From Krasilnikoviella flava (lineage in GTDB: Bacteria > Actinomycetota > Actinomycetes > Actinomycetales > Cellulomonadaceae), in NCBI RefSeq assembly GCF_900167525.1, contig NZ_FUZQ01000001.1, forward strand, positions 434,001 to 498,000: DNA of 64,000 nucleotides, read 5' to 3'. The position numbers and the translations under genes are program-made. Within the stretch, counting starts at the first letter, position 1. Each line of letters begins with the position of its first letter. Below are positions 17,143-26,825 of this stretch, in pieces. Below the pieces are notes generated by a model that saw nothing but the letters and a program-made list of their open reading frames with translations, was not told the DNA's origin and made no database searches.

Positions 17143-19392
17143 GTGAGCCACGAGCCGGGCACGGCACGGGCGTCCGCGGAGCTCGACCGCCTGCTCCTCG
17201 AGGCCCGGTCGACCGCGCCCCGATGGCGCGCCTCGGTGAGCCGGGCGGGCCTCATCGACGCCGCCCGGGCGAGCGGCCGGCGGGTCGTCGGCGTCACGGC
17301 GCCCGCCGGGTACGGCAAGTCGACGCTGCTGGCCGAGTGGGCGTCGCGCGACGACCGGGCGGTGGCGTGGGTGTCGCTCGACCGGCTCGACGACGAGCCG
17401 CTCTCGTTGCTCGTCGTCCTCGCCTCCGCGCTCTCGCGGATCCTCCCGGGCCACCCCGACCTGGCGGCGGAGATGGTCGGGCCGGACGTGTCGGTGCTCG
17501 GGCGGGCGGCCCCCCGGCTGGCGTCGGCCCTGCACGAGAGCCCCGACCCGTTCCTCCTCGTCCTCGACGACCTGCACGAGGTGCGCTCGCCCGCCTGCCA
17601 CGACGTGCTCGGTGTCGTCGTCGCCGGGATCCCCGACGGGTCGCAGGTCGTCGCCGCGAGCCGGGCCGAGCAGCCGCACGTCCCGCGCCTGCGCGCGTCG
17701 GGCGACGTCGTCGAGATCGTCACGGCCGACCTGGCCCTGGGCGTCCCCGAGACGGAGCGGGTGTTCGAGGCCTCGCGCGTGCCGGTCTCGCACGAGGTCG
17801 CCGCCACGGTGACGGAGCGCACCGAGGGATGGCCGGCGGGCGTCTACCTCGCCTCCCTCGTCGCCCGGCACGGCGACCCGCGCGCCGTGACGATCACCGG
17901 GGCCGACCCGTACATCGCCGACTACCTGCAGCGCGAGACGTTCCGGCGCCTGTCCTCGACCACCCGGCGGTTCCTGCGCCGGACCGCCGTGCTGGACGTG
18001 CTGTCCGCACCGCTCTGCGACGCCGTCCTCGGCGAGCAGTCGTCGCACCGCCTGCTGCGCCGGCTCGAGGCGTCGAGCATGTTCCTCGTCCCCCTCGACC
18101 GGCGGCGCGAGCTCTTCCGCTACCACGCCCTCTTCCGGGAGTTCCTGCTCGCCGAGCTCGTGGACGCCGAACCCGGACTCGCCGACGCCCTGCGGGTGCG
18201 CGCCGCGGACTGGTTCGAGGCCCATGGCTCGCCGGAGCGGGCCGTCGAGCAGCTGCTCGCCACGCCCGAGCGCGACCGGTGCGTCGGGCTGGTCACGCGG
18301 ATCGTCATGGGGAACTTCCGGGCCGGGCGCATCGCGACCGTCGAACGGTGGCTGCGCACCCTCGGCGAGGACGCCGTCGCGGCCCACCCGCCGCTCGCGG
18401 TGCTCGCGGGGTACGTGGCGGTGTACGAGGGGCACGCCCTGGAGGCGGAGCGCTGGGGCGCCGTCGCCGACGCCGCGTCGTTCGCGGGCCCGACCGTCGA
18501 CGGGACCGCCTCGTTCGCCTCGGCACGCGCCATGTTCCGGGCGCTGCGCTGTCCCGGCGGGCCCCAGCAGATGGTCGACGACGCCGACCTCGCCCTGGCC
18601 GAGGAACCGGGCTGGAGCGCGTGGCGCGACACGGCGCTCGTCCTGGCCGGCGACGCCCTCCTGCTCGCCGGGGACACCGTGGGAGCCGTCCGACGCCTGG
18701 AGCAGGCCGTCGAGGCGGCGTCCGCCCTCGGGAACGCGGACACCCTGGTGCTCGGCGCGGCGCTGCTCGCCCAGCTCGACATGGACCGCGACCGCTGGGA
18801 CGAGGCCGCGGAGCGCGTCGGGATCGCCCTGGGCGCGATCGGGCGGCACCGGACGGACGACTACGCGACCAGCGCCCTCGGCTACGCCGCCGGGGCGCGC
18901 CTCGCGCTGCACCGTGGCGACGTAGCCGCGGCCCGGAGGCGGCTGACGCAAGGTATGCGGGCCCGGGCGCTGTGCACCTACGCCTTCCCCACGGTCGCCG
19001 TCCGGGTCCGCCTCCACCTCGCCCGCGCGAGCTGGTCGACGGGTGACGTCGCCGCCGTCCGCCACCTGCTCCGCGAGGTCGACGACGTCCTGCTGCACCG
19101 GCCCGCCCTGGGGGTGCTGGTCGACGAGGCCGCCGACCTGCGCAAGGCGCTCGGCACCGGCGGCCACCCCCTCCCACCGGGCAGCCCCGGGCGGCCACCG
19201 CTCACGCCCGCGGAGCTGCGGCTCCTGCCGTACCTGCAGACGCACCTGTCGATCCGGGAGATCGGGGGGCGGCTCTTCGTGACCCGCAACACCGTCAGCT
19301 CCCAGGTGGGCTCGATCTACCGCAAGCTGGGGGTCTCCTCGCGCGGCGAGGCCGTCGCCCGGGCCACCGCGATGGGGTTGCTCGGCTCCTGA
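17143..19392 (+). CDS. LuxR-family ATP-binding regulator (MalT/LAL-like)
   Basis: A large 749-residue signal-transduction ATPase regulator. Walker A GVTAPAGYGKST lies near residue 50 and Walker B FLLVLDDLHEV near 136. TEGWPAGVYLASL and YHALFREFLLAEL are typical of MalT-type proteins. Residues ~400-660 look like a TPR-type helical sensor. The C-terminal LuxR helix-turn-helix is LTPAELRLLPYLQTHLSIRE followed by TRNTVSSQVGSIYRKLGVSS. GTG 17143 follows TAGAGT at a leaderless-like distance. The inducer is unknown. The CMD gene converges on it from downstream. Confidence 0.88.
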   Translation: MSHEPGTARASAELDRLLLEARSTAPRWRASVSRAGLIDAARASGRRVVGVTAPAGYGKSTLLAEWASRDDRAVAWVSLDRLDDEPLSLLVVLASALSRILPGHPDLAAEMVGPDVSVLGRAAPRLASALHESPDPFLLVLDDLHEVRSPACHDVLGVVVAGIPDGSQVVAASRAEQPHVPRLRASGDVVEIVTADLALGVPETERVFEASRVPVSHEVAATVTERTEGWPAGVYLASLVARHGDPRAVTITGADPYIADYLQRETFRRLSSTTRRFLRRTAVLDVLSAPLCDAVLGEQSSHRLLRRLEASSMFLVPLDRRRELFRYHALFREFLLAELVDAEPGLADALRVRAADWFEAHGSPERAVEQLLATPERDRCVGLVTRIVMGNFRAGRIATVERWLRTLGEDAVAAHPPLAVLAGYVAVYEGHALEAERWGAVADAASFAGPTVDGTASFASARAMFRALRCPGGPQQMVDDADLALAEEPGWSAWRDTALVLAGDALLLAGDTVGAVRRLEQAVEAASALGNADTLVLGAALLAQLDMDRDRWDEAAERVGIALGAIGRHRTDDYATSALGYAAGARLALHRGDVAAARRRLTQGMRARALCTYAFPTVAVRVRLHLARASWSTGDVAAVRHLLREVDDVLLHRPALGVLVDEAADLRKALGTGGHPLPPGSPGRPPLTPAELRLLPYLQTHLSIREIGGRLFVTRNTVSSQVGSIYRKLGVSSRGEAVARATAMGLLGS

Positions 19393-19405
19393 CCCGTCCG
19401 TCCGG

Positions 19406-19726
19406 TCAGCCTGCCCCGTCCGTCCCGAACAGGTCGTGCCCGAGCGCCAGCGCGAGCTTCGGGGCCGCCGCGACGGCTCCGGGCAGGCCCACGATCGGGA
19501 CGACGGCGGCGAGCACGTCGACGATCTCGGCCGACCTCGCGCCCGCCGTGACCGCCTCGTCCACGAGGCTGCCGTAAGTGGGCTCGGCCCCGCCGACGGC
19601 GACGAGCGCGGCCAGGCGGGCCAGCGCGACGTCCCTCGGGTCGAGCTGCGTCGGCTCGAGCTCCAGGTCGCCGTCGAGGCGCGGGTCGTTCACGGCGAAC
19701 CTCCGCAGTCGGTCGATGTAGTCCAC
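19406..19726 (-). CDS. Carboxymuconolactone decarboxylase family protein
   Basis: A 106-residue helical protein matching the CMD/AhpD-like fold: ALARLAALVAVGGAEPTYGS, VDEAVTAGARSAEIVDVLAA and VVPIVGLPGAVAAAPKLALA follow the family pattern, where members act as decarboxylases or peroxidase-like proteins. No CxxC is present, so an AhpD-type thiol peroxidase role is unlikely. It starts with GTG and ends 13 bp from the convergent LuxR gene. The physiological reaction is unknown. Confidence 0.75.
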   Translation of the reverse strand: MDYIDRLRRFAVNDPRLDGDLELEPTQLDPRDVALARLAALVAVGGAEPTYGSLVDEAVTAGARSAEIVDVLAAVVPIVGLPGAVAAAPKLALALGHDLFGTDGAG

Positions 19727-19925
19727 GGGGTCCGCCTCTCCGGCATCGGGTCGACCTGCTCCTCCATTGACGCGCTCGGGCCGGACTGCGGCATCACCCC
19801 GATCACATGAACCTGGCCGGCCGGGACGTCGTGACCACGGACTTCATGCACTCTGCGTGACGACGCGCGGGCTCCTCCCGGCGCACGCTGCGGACATCCG
19901 CCCCGACGGCAAGGAGGGCAGTCCC

Positions 19926-20306
19926 GTGGACAGCTTCATGGACTGGTTCTGGCTCATGCTCTGGTGGTTCGCGTTCGTCATGTACCTCATGGTGCTGTTC
20001 CACATCATCGGCGACCTGTTCCGCGACCATGAGCTGAACGGCTGGTGGAAGGCCCTGTGGCTCATCGCGCTGCTCGTCGTGCCGTTCGTCTCGGCCCTGG
20101 TCTACCTGATCGCCCGCGGCCGCGGGATGGCCGAGCGCCAGTCGGCACGGGTGAGCACGGCCCGCGCCGAGACCGACGCGTACATCCGCGCCACCGCCGG
20201 GGGCCCCACCGCCGCCTCGCAGATCACCGAGGCCAAGGCTCTGTACGACGCCGGGGCGATCAACGACGAGGAGTTCGCCGCCCTCAAGACGAGGGCTATG
20301 GGCTGA
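19926..20306 (+). CDS. PLDc_N/SHOCT domain membrane protein
   Basis: A 126-residue protein with two transmembrane segments near the N-terminus (DWFWLMLWWFAFVMYLMVLF and WKALWLIALLVVPFVSALVY), the arrangement of the phospholipase D-nuclease N-terminal domain. A charged linker follows, and then a C-terminal SHOCT motif (ITEAKALYDAGAINDEEFAA). SHOCT motifs are thought to mediate oligomerisation. GTG 19926 has a perfect AAGGAGG site, which decides the start against longer in-frame readings. DUF2254 follows after 28 bp on the same strand, so the two may be co-transcribed. Confidence 0.85.
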   Translation: MDSFMDWFWLMLWWFAFVMYLMVLFHIIGDLFRDHELNGWWKALWLIALLVVPFVSALVYLIARGRGMAERQSARVSTARAETDAYIRATAGGPTAASQITEAKALYDAGAINDEEFAALKTRAMG

Positions 20307-20334
20307 CCGCTCCGGTGCCGGGGCCGGAGCGGCC

Positions 20335-21594
20335 ATGAGGCTCCCCCGTCGCCCGCCCGACCGAGCACCGCTCCAGGCGCGCCGCCGGCTGCGGTCGGGC
20401 GTCGTCCAGCTGCTCTGCGCGGCCGGGGGCGTCGTCGCGGGGCTCGCGCTGCCCTCCTCCGGCGTCGGCCCGTTCGTGGACGGCGGCCGCCTGACCGAGC
20501 CCCTGGTCACCCTGGGGGTCGGGGTGGTCGGCGTGGTCAGCATCGTCTACTCGCTCCTCTTCGGCGTGGTCCAGTGGTCGGCCGGCACCTTCTCCCCGCG
20601 GCTGGCACTCTTCCGCGACGACCCGATGGTGTGGCGGACCTTCGCCTTCGCGATCGGGGTCTTCGTGTACTGCACGGTCGCCGCGGTGGCCGGCGCCGAC
20701 CAGCACCGGGTGTCCGTCCTCGTGCCGGGCGCGGCGATCCTCGGGGTGCTGGTGGCCGTCGGGCTGATCCGCCGGCTGCAGCTGCGCGCGTTCGCCTCGA
20801 TCCAGCTGGCCTACGTCCTCAAGGCGATCGGGGCCCAGGGCAGGCGTGTCATCGACCACCTGTACCCGCCGCGCTCCGGCGCTGTCACCGGCGCACCTTC
20901 GCGAGACGCTCCCGCGGGACGCCCTCACGGCGAAGGCACTCCGGGGCCCACGCCGGCGGACCACGCGGTGGTCTGGACGGGTCGGTCCGGGGTCGTGCAA
21001 CAGCTCGACCTGCCCCGCCTGGTGGTCGCCGCCTCACAGGCCGACGCCGTCGTGTCCATGACGGTCGCGGTCGGCGACACGGTGCACGAGGGAGCGCCGC
21101 TCGCGACGGTCGACGGCAGCGGCCCCCCGGACGACGTCGTGCGTCGCGCCGTGGTCCGCGGCACAGAACGGTCGTTCGACCAGGACCCGCTGCTCGCCTT
21201 CCGCCTCCTGGCAGACATCGCCCTGCGGGCACTGTCCCCGGCGGTCAACGACCCGGCGTCCGCCGTCGACGCGCTCGACGCCACCGACGGGCTCCTGCGG
21301 CACCTCATCACCCGGGACCTCGACGTCGCCGAGGTCCGCGACGACCGCGGCGTGGTGCGGGTCCGGCTGGTCGTGCCGACGTGGGAGGACGTCGTCCGCA
21401 CCGGGGTCGCCGACCTGCTGCCGGTGGCCGCTGCGTCCCCGATGGTGCTGCGACGGATGGTGCGGCTGCTCGACCATCTGCTCGGGGTGGCTCCGCCCGC
21501 CGCCCGGGACGCGCTGGTACCGATCCGCGACGACGTGCGGTCGGAACTCGCCGAGCCGTCCCGGCGGGGAGCGGGATGGACGCGTCGGCACTGA
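20335..21594 (+). CDS. DUF2254 family membrane protein
   Basis: A 419-residue predicted membrane protein with four hydrophobic segments in the first ~150 residues (VVQLLCAAGGVVAGLALP, VVSIVYSLLFGVVQWSAGTF, FAFAIGVFVYCTVAAVAG, ILGVLVAVGLIRRL). A soluble domain contains ERSFDQDPLLAFRLLADIAL and ALSPAVNDPASAVDALDAT, the hallmark of DUF2254. The biochemical role of the family is unknown. The 3' end overlaps the start of a decayed antiporter gene (ATG 21576), so this was probably once a two- or three-gene operon. Confidence 0.85.
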   Translation: MRLPRRPPDRAPLQARRRLRSGVVQLLCAAGGVVAGLALPSSGVGPFVDGGRLTEPLVTLGVGVVGVVSIVYSLLFGVVQWSAGTFSPRLALFRDDPMVWRTFAFAIGVFVYCTVAAVAGADQHRVSVLVPGAAILGVLVAVGLIRRLQLRAFASIQLAYVLKAIGAQGRRVIDHLYPPRSGAVTGAPSRDAPAGRPHGEGTPGPTPADHAVVWTGRSGVVQQLDLPRLVVAASQADAVVSMTVAVGDTVHEGAPLATVDGSGPPDDVVRRAVVRGTERSFDQDPLLAFRLLADIALRALSPAVNDPASAVDALDATDGLLRHLITRDLDVAEVRDDRGVVRVRLVVPTWEDVVRTGVADLLPVAAASPMVLRRMVRLLDHLLGVAPPAARDALVPIRDDVRSELAEPSRRGAGWTRRH

Positions 21595-21711
21595 CGGCGG
21601 TGCTCGCCACGATCTTCGCCTGGTGCGTCCGGGCCGACCGGCTCGGCCGTCCAGGCCTCACGGCGCCGCACGCTCAATGTCGAGAGCGGCCTCAACGACG
21701 GCATCGCCACG
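21576..21711 (+). pseudogene. Remnant of a CPA1-type Na+/H+ antiporter
   Basis: ATG 21576, inside the 3' end of the DUF2254 gene and behind a GGGGAGCGGG site, opens a frame reading as an antiporter N-terminus (first helix with ATIFAWCVRADRL, then GLTAP). At about 21667 the sequence jumps, in another frame, to RTLNVESGLNDGIAT, a conserved internal motif of CPA1/NhaP exchangers normally more than 100 residues further on. The 3' remainder is gone. The gene therefore looks internally deleted and truncated, with the convergent sulfatase ending 34 bp beyond. The motif is clear; the identity of the parent gene is inferred. Confidence 0.65.
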
Positions 21712-21744
21712 CGGCATGTCCTCCGCCGCCCGCACGTTCGGCCG

Positions 21745-24111
21745 CTATTGCCTGGCCATCGCGACACGGAGGCGCTCCTCGGGGCTGACGAAGTGGTCGG
21801 CGTCCTCCGTGCCGACATCGAGCTGGACCCAGTGGAGCCGGCCGGTGAACCGGCTGTCGCGGGCCGAATAGTCCGGGGAGACGGTGGTGCCGGACTCGTA
21901 GCCGACGTCCGTCGTCTCGTCGGCGGAGAAGATCAGCGGCTGCGTGGCCTCGACCCGGCCCGACCCGACGAGCGTGCCGTCCTGGTAGAGCGTCACGTCC
22001 CCGCCCTTGCCGAACCCGCCGCCGTCGTACGCGAGCTCCGCCCGCAGCTGGTGGGTACCGTCGGGGACGGGCTCGTCGGACGTCACCCGGTACAGGTGGA
22101 TGCCGAGCACGTTGTACGTGAAGCTCAGCCGCCCGTCGTGGACGTACATGCTCCACCCGCCGAACCGGCCACCCTGAGCGATGAGGACGCCCCGCGCCTC
22201 GGGACCGGTCACGTCAACCTCCGCCGTCACGGCGAACGACCGGTTCTTCACGCTCACCACGCTGTTCTCCGAGAGTCTCCCCATGCCCGGGTAGAACAGC
22301 TGGGACGTGCCGTGCACGAGCGTCGGCCGGCCGGCGAGGGCAGGGTCGATGCGCTCGGCAACACGGTCGTCCAGCGGCAGCACCTGGTACTTGGTCGCCT
22401 CGACGAGCCACAGCCGCTGCAGCCGCGCGAGGACGTCCGGGTGGGCCGCAGCCAGGTCGTGTGCCTGGCTGAAGTCCGCCACCCCGTCGTAGAGCTCCCA
22501 CACGTCGTCGTCGAACGCCGGCACCGCGCCGCCGACCATGACCCACGGCGTGCGGTGCTTCGTCACGGCGCTCCAGCCGCGGTGGTAGACGCCGCGGTTG
22601 CCGAACATCTCGAAGTACTGCAGGTCGTGTCGCTCGGAGGCTTCGGCGTCCGAGAACGCGTACAGCATCGACGTGCCCTCCATGGGCGACTGCAGCACGC
22701 CGTTGACGGTGGTCGGCTCCGGCAGTCCTGCCGCCTCGAGCACCGTGGGCGCGACGTCGACGACGTGCGCGAACTGCGAGCGCAACCCGCCGCGCTCGGC
22801 GATCCCTCCGGGCCAGTGCACGATCGTGCCGTTCCGCGTGCCGCCCCAGTGCGAGGCGACCTGCTTGGTCCACTGGTACGGGGTGTCCATGGCCCACGCC
22901 CACCCCACGGCGTAATGGCCGTAGGAGCTCGGCGAGCCGAACTCGTCCAGCTTGCTGCGCATGAACTCCGGCGTCTCGAGCGCGGCCATGCCGTTGAAGT
23001 TCGCCATCTCGTTGAACGCACCCTGGAGGGTGCCCTCGGCGGACGCACCGTTGTCGCCGATGATGTAGATCACGAGCGTGTCGTCGAGGACCTCCAGGTC
23101 CTCGAGCGTGTCGACGAGCCGGCCCACCTGGACATCGGTGTGCTCGAGGAAGCCCGCGTAGGTTTCCATCTCGCGCGCCAGCACGGGCTTGAGGTCGTCG
23201 GGCATCTCGTCCCAGGCGGGGATCTCGTCGTGCCGGGTGGTGAGCTCGGCCTCGGCCGGCACGACGCCGAGCTCCTGCTGCCGGGCGAAGATCCGTTCGC
23301 GCTGGACGTCCCAGCCGTCGTCGAACATGCCCCGGTACTTCTCGATCCACTCCGGGGCCACGTGGTGCGGCGCGTGGGTCGCCCCGGGCGCGAGATAGAC
23401 GAAGAACGGCCGGTCGGGCATGAGCGCCTTCTGCTGGCGCACCCAGGCGCACGCGTGGTCGACGAGATCCTCGGTGAGGTGGTAGCCCTCCTCGGCCGTG
23501 GCGGGCGGCTCCACGGGCGTGGTGCCGTCGTACAGGGCCGGGTCCCACTGGTTGTTCTCGCCCCCGATGAACCCGTAGAACGTCTCGAACCCGCCGCCGC
23601 CCGTCGGCCACGCGTCGAACGGGCCCATCGGCGACGTCTGCCACACCGGCACCTCGTGACACTTGCCGAACTGCGCCGTCGAGTAGCCGTTGAGCCTGAG
23701 CGTCAGCGGCAGCGGAGCCTTCGTGTTGGGGCGCAGCGAGCTGTTGCCGGGCGCCGACGTCGCCGTCTCGGTGATGCTGCCCATCCCCACCGAGTGGTGG
23801 TTGCGGCCGGTGAGCAGCGCCTGCCGCGTCGGGGCGCACAGCGCGGTGGTGTGGAACCGGTTGAACCGCAGCCCGCCCCCCGCGAGGCGCTCCGCCGTCG
23901 GTGTCCGGCACGGGCCCCCGAACGCGCTCGACGCACCGAACCCGACGTCGTCCAGCAGCACCACGAGCACGTTCGGGGCGCCCTCGGGCGGCAGCAGCGG
24001 CTCGATCGGGGGGAAGGAGGTGTCCGGGTCCTTGGCGTCGTAGGTCGTGAGGCCGGGCGCCGGCCGGTCGGGGATGGGCAGCATGGTGCGGGCGTGCGCG
24101 TCGGGGGGCAT
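21745..24111 (-). CDS. Arylsulfatase (type I sulfatase)
   Basis: A 788-residue sulfatase hydrolysing sulfate esters. NVLVVLLDDVGFGASSAFGG (residue ~48) carries metal-binding aspartates. LCAPTRQALLTGRNHH (residue ~90) contains the C-x-P-x-R motif whose cysteine is converted to formylglycine. IYIIGDNGASAEG supplies the second metal-ligand cluster. The last ~200 residues form a jelly-roll-like extension (FGGWSMYVHDGRLSFTYNVL). There is no signal peptide, so it is probably cytosolic. No formylglycine-generating enzyme gene is adjacent. Length and C-terminal extension resemble the large actinobacterial/proteobacterial arylsulfatase A group. The natural substrate is unknown. Confidence 0.92.
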   Translation of the reverse strand: MPPDAHARTMLPIPDRPAPGLTTYDAKDPDTSFPPIEPLLPPEGAPNVLVVLLDDVGFGASSAFGGPCRTPTAERLAGGGLRFNRFHTTALCAPTRQALLTGRNHHSVGMGSITETATSAPGNSSLRPNTKAPLPLTLRLNGYSTAQFGKCHEVPVWQTSPMGPFDAWPTGGGGFETFYGFIGGENNQWDPALYDGTTPVEPPATAEEGYHLTEDLVDHACAWVRQQKALMPDRPFFVYLAPGATHAPHHVAPEWIEKYRGMFDDGWDVQRERIFARQQELGVVPAEAELTTRHDEIPAWDEMPDDLKPVLAREMETYAGFLEHTDVQVGRLVDTLEDLEVLDDTLVIYIIGDNGASAEGTLQGAFNEMANFNGMAALETPEFMRSKLDEFGSPSSYGHYAVGWAWAMDTPYQWTKQVASHWGGTRNGTIVHWPGGIAERGGLRSQFAHVVDVAPTVLEAAGLPEPTTVNGVLQSPMEGTSMLYAFSDAEASERHDLQYFEMFGNRGVYHRGWSAVTKHRTPWVMVGGAVPAFDDDVWELYDGVADFSQAHDLAAAHPDVLARLQRLWLVEATKYQVLPLDDRVAERIDPALAGRPTLVHGTSQLFYPGMGRLSENSVVSVKNRSFAVTAEVDVTGPEARGVLIAQGGRFGGWSMYVHDGRLSFTYNVLGIHLYRVTSDEPVPDGTHQLRAELAYDGGGFGKGGDVTLYQDGTLVGSGRVEATQPLIFSADETTDVGYESGTTVSPDYSARDSRFTGRLHWVQLDVGTEDADHFVSPEERLRVAMARQ

Positions 24112-24234
24112 GGTTCCACCGCCTGTCGGGCTCGGATACGGGCACCGTTGACGCTAGGACGCCGCCCCGGCCGGCACATCACCCAGACAAGGTGAACGAC
24201 GCTGCGGCAGCACCCTCGGGGTCGGCCCCGCGGG

Positions 24235-25158
24235 TCAGGGCAGCGTCGCGGTGAGGCGGGCAAGCGCCGCGCGGGCGGGCGGGCCCCACGAGGACTTGCC
24301 GCCCGGACGCCCGTGGTCTCCGGCCTCGCCGACGAGGAGGCCGCCCAGCGCCGTGCCGGCAGCCCACCCGCGGGCGCGGCGGCGGGTCGCCTCGTCCGCG
24401 ACCCGCCCGTCCGGGCCGCGGTAGGCCGCGTGGAAGGGGTCGACGGCGCCGTCGGGCAGCAGCCGCCACGCGCCGGCGAGGTCGTAGGCCGGGTCGCCCG
24501 CGCACAGGTCGCCGAAGTCGATGACGCCGCACAGGCCGCCGTCCGCGGTGAGCACGTTGGCGGGGTGCAGGTCGGCGTGCAGCCAGACCCGCGGGCCGTC
24601 CCACGCGGGGGCGGCGAGGGCGTCGCGCCAGACGGCGAGGACCCCCTCGGGGTCAGGGACGAGCCCTCGCCCGGCGGCCTCGGCGAGCCCTTGCTCGAAC
24701 CCCGCCGAGTGGTCCTCCAGCGGGCCGCCCCGGCCTCGGCCCGTGGGGGCGTCGTCGGGGGCCGGCCGGTGGAGCGCGGTCAGGAAGCCGGCAAGGGTGT
24801 CGGCCGCCTCGGGCCGGGTGACGGGGGCGCGGTCAGAGGGCTCCCCGGGCACCCAGGTGGTGACGATCCACGGCCGGCCGAACAGCGCACCCGGCTCGCC
24901 GAGCCGCTGCGGCACGGGCACCGGCAGCGGGAGGTGCGGCGCGAGACCGGGCAGCCACGCGTGCTCTTTGCGCAGCAGGGCGTCCGCGCCGTCCGTGGCC
25001 CACGGCAGCCGGACGGCGAACTCGTCCCCCAGCCGCCACAGCTGGTTGTCCCAGCCGCGGGCGCCGAGGCGCACCGGCAGGTGGGCGAGGTCGGGGTGCT
25101 GCTCGCGCAGCAGCTCCTGGACGAGGTCGGCGGTGATCTCGACGTCGGTGGTGGTCAC
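24235..25158 (-). CDS. Aminoglycoside phosphotransferase (APH) family protein
   Basis: A 307-residue kinase-fold protein. WLHADLHPANVLT is the Brenner catalytic loop, GVIDFGDLCAGDPAYDLA carries the Mg-binding aspartate, and RGWDNQLWRLGDEFAVRLPW holds the nucleotide-site residues. The family includes antibiotic phosphotransferases as well as kinases of sugars, choline and thiamine, so resistance should not be assumed. It starts with GTG 25158. It lies alone between the sulfatase and a membrane protein on the same strand. Confidence 0.88.
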   Translation of the reverse strand: MTTTDVEITADLVQELLREQHPDLAHLPVRLGARGWDNQLWRLGDEFAVRLPWATDGADALLRKEHAWLPGLAPHLPLPVPVPQRLGEPGALFGRPWIVTTWVPGEPSDRAPVTRPEAADTLAGFLTALHRPAPDDAPTGRGRGGPLEDHSAGFEQGLAEAAGRGLVPDPEGVLAVWRDALAAPAWDGPRVWLHADLHPANVLTADGGLCGVIDFGDLCAGDPAYDLAGAWRLLPDGAVDPFHAAYRGPDGRVADEATRRRARGWAAGTALGGLLVGEAGDHGRPGGKSSWGPPARAALARLTATLP

Positions 25159-25222
25159 GCCGCGTCACGCTAGCGGTGCGCACCGCCGGACCGGCGCCGC
25201 GCCACGACCGCTCACCGAACCG

Positions 25223-26653
25223 TCACGACGTCGGCACCGACGCGTCGACGGCCTCGTCGGCGTCGGCGTCGGTGTCGGCGCCGGGCCGGGGCGGCCTCGC
25301 TACCACCTCCAGCAGCACGATCACGACGCCCGCCACCAGCGCGGTGCCGATGACGAGCCCCGCCGTCGGGCTGCCCGCCAGCAGCAGCACCAGGGCGGCG
25401 ACGGCGATCACCGCCACCCGGACGAGCGTGCGGTACCGGCCGAGCCACTCGCCGACGGGGCCGGTCGAGACGCCGCGCCGGTCGCCGTACTCGCGCAGCC
25501 GGGTGAACCCGCGACCCGCGCCCGCGCGCAGGGACCGCGCGGACGCGCTGCCCCCGCCCAGGTACGCGACGAGCGCGACCACCAGCCCGAGCACGCCGAC
25601 CGTCCGCAGCGTGACCCGCAGGAAGGAGACGGTCTGGTCGAACAGCACCTCGGCCGCGTCGAGGCGGAGCACCACGTCCTTGAGCGCGTCGAGGTAGACG
25701 CCGCGCCCGATCGCCAGCCCCACGGCGAGCACCACCATCCCGGCCGCGAGCGCCAGCCCCGCCACGACGAGCGCGCGCGACCGATGCCGCGCCACCAGCA
25801 CCCCGGCGGCGAGCAGGCCGAGCGAGATCCACGGGAGCCACGTCCCCAGCGCCACGACCTGCGCGTACCGGTTCTGCACCTGCACCAGCTGCGACGTCTG
25901 CATGAGGGTGAACGTGGCGTTCACCTCCGGGATCTGCGCCGCGACCCCGAGGCCCCGGTCGACGAGCCGCTGCTTGAGCAGGTCGATCATGCCCGAGAGC
26001 TGGATGGTGAGCTGGCCGTCCTGGCCGATCTGCAACAGCTCGCCGCCCTCGCCCCGCATCGTCGCGACGAGCTGCTCGTGCGCCACCCGGTTGGCCTGCA
26101 CCCACGCGTCCTCGAACGCGCTGCTGCTGACCACGTTGTCCGCGGCGCGGCGCACGAACGACTCGACGCCGCTGGTCAGCGGACCGGAGAGCTGCGTCAG
26201 CGCGTCGGTGGCGCGCGGCCCGACGCCCCGCTGCTCCAGCCCGTCGACGACGGTGCCGAGGACGGCGTCGACGTCGATCTGCTCCATCACCACGTCGGTG
26301 AGGCGGCCGGCGACGGCGCCCTGGACCGCGGGGTCGGAGGCGAGCGGCCCGACGGTCGCGACGTACCGGTCCGTGTCGGTGAGCGTGCGCTCCGCCCAGG
26401 CCGCGACCGCGGCGACGGGTGCGAGCAGCGCGCCCAGGACGACGAGCACGACGGCGGCCGCGGCCCGGCCGCGGTGCCGCCGCTCCCGGGGTGCGGCGGG
26501 CGCCGGCGCCGCGGCCACGACGACGGGTTGGCCGCCGCCGGCTGCGAGCCGCGCGCGCAGCTCGGCGTTCTCCCGCTCCAGCGCGGCCAGGCGCGCCGCC
26601 GCGTCCGAGGGCAGCGCGGCACCCTTGCCAGCGCCGTCGGTCGTCCCGCTCAT
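25223..26653 (-). CDS. Multi-spanning membrane protein, unknown function
   Basis: A 476-residue protein. It opens with a short coiled-coil stretch (AARLAALERENAELRARLAA), followed by a transmembrane helix at ~60-82 (AAAVVLVVLGALLAPVAAVA). A large extracytoplasmic domain (residues ~85-300) includes ERTLTDTDRYVATVGPLASD, a pattern I have seen in actinobacterial integral membrane proteins. Three or four further membrane helices (LPWISLGLLAAGVLVARHRS and later) precede an acidic Asp/Ala tail. No enzymatic motif is visible. It is divergent from the PPOX gene. Confidence 0.75.
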   Translation of the reverse strand: MSGTTDGAGKGAALPSDAAARLAALERENAELRARLAAGGGQPVVVAAAPAPAAPRERRHRGRAAAAVVLVVLGALLAPVAAVAAWAERTLTDTDRYVATVGPLASDPAVQGAVAGRLTDVVMEQIDVDAVLGTVVDGLEQRGVGPRATDALTQLSGPLTSGVESFVRRAADNVVSSSAFEDAWVQANRVAHEQLVATMRGEGGELLQIGQDGQLTIQLSGMIDLLKQRLVDRGLGVAAQIPEVNATFTLMQTSQLVQVQNRYAQVVALGTWLPWISLGLLAAGVLVARHRSRALVVAGLALAAGMVVLAVGLAIGRGVYLDALKDVVLRLDAAEVLFDQTVSFLRVTLRTVGVLGLVVALVAYLGGGSASARSLRAGAGRGFTRLREYGDRRGVSTGPVGEWLGRYRTLVRVAVIAVAALVLLLAGSPTAGLVIGTALVAGVVIVLLEVVARPPRPGADTDADADEAVDASVPTS

Positions 26654-26825
26654 CCTGGTCTCCGTCCGTCGCCCGTCGCCCGGGACCCCACGCCACGGAC
26701 GGCGCGGGCGTGCCGCACGGCGCCCCCTCCGGATCATGCTAGGGACGCGCGCCCGTTCCCACCTGCCGAAACGAGGTGAAAGCGCCCGGCGATCAGTTCC
26801 ATGGAGTACGCCGGTCGTCCCTGGC

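Noticed and set aside
24235-25158. Calling the APH-fold protein an antibiotic resistance gene.
   Set aside because: The fold is shared with many sugar and metabolite kinases and no resistance-specific sequence is recognisable.
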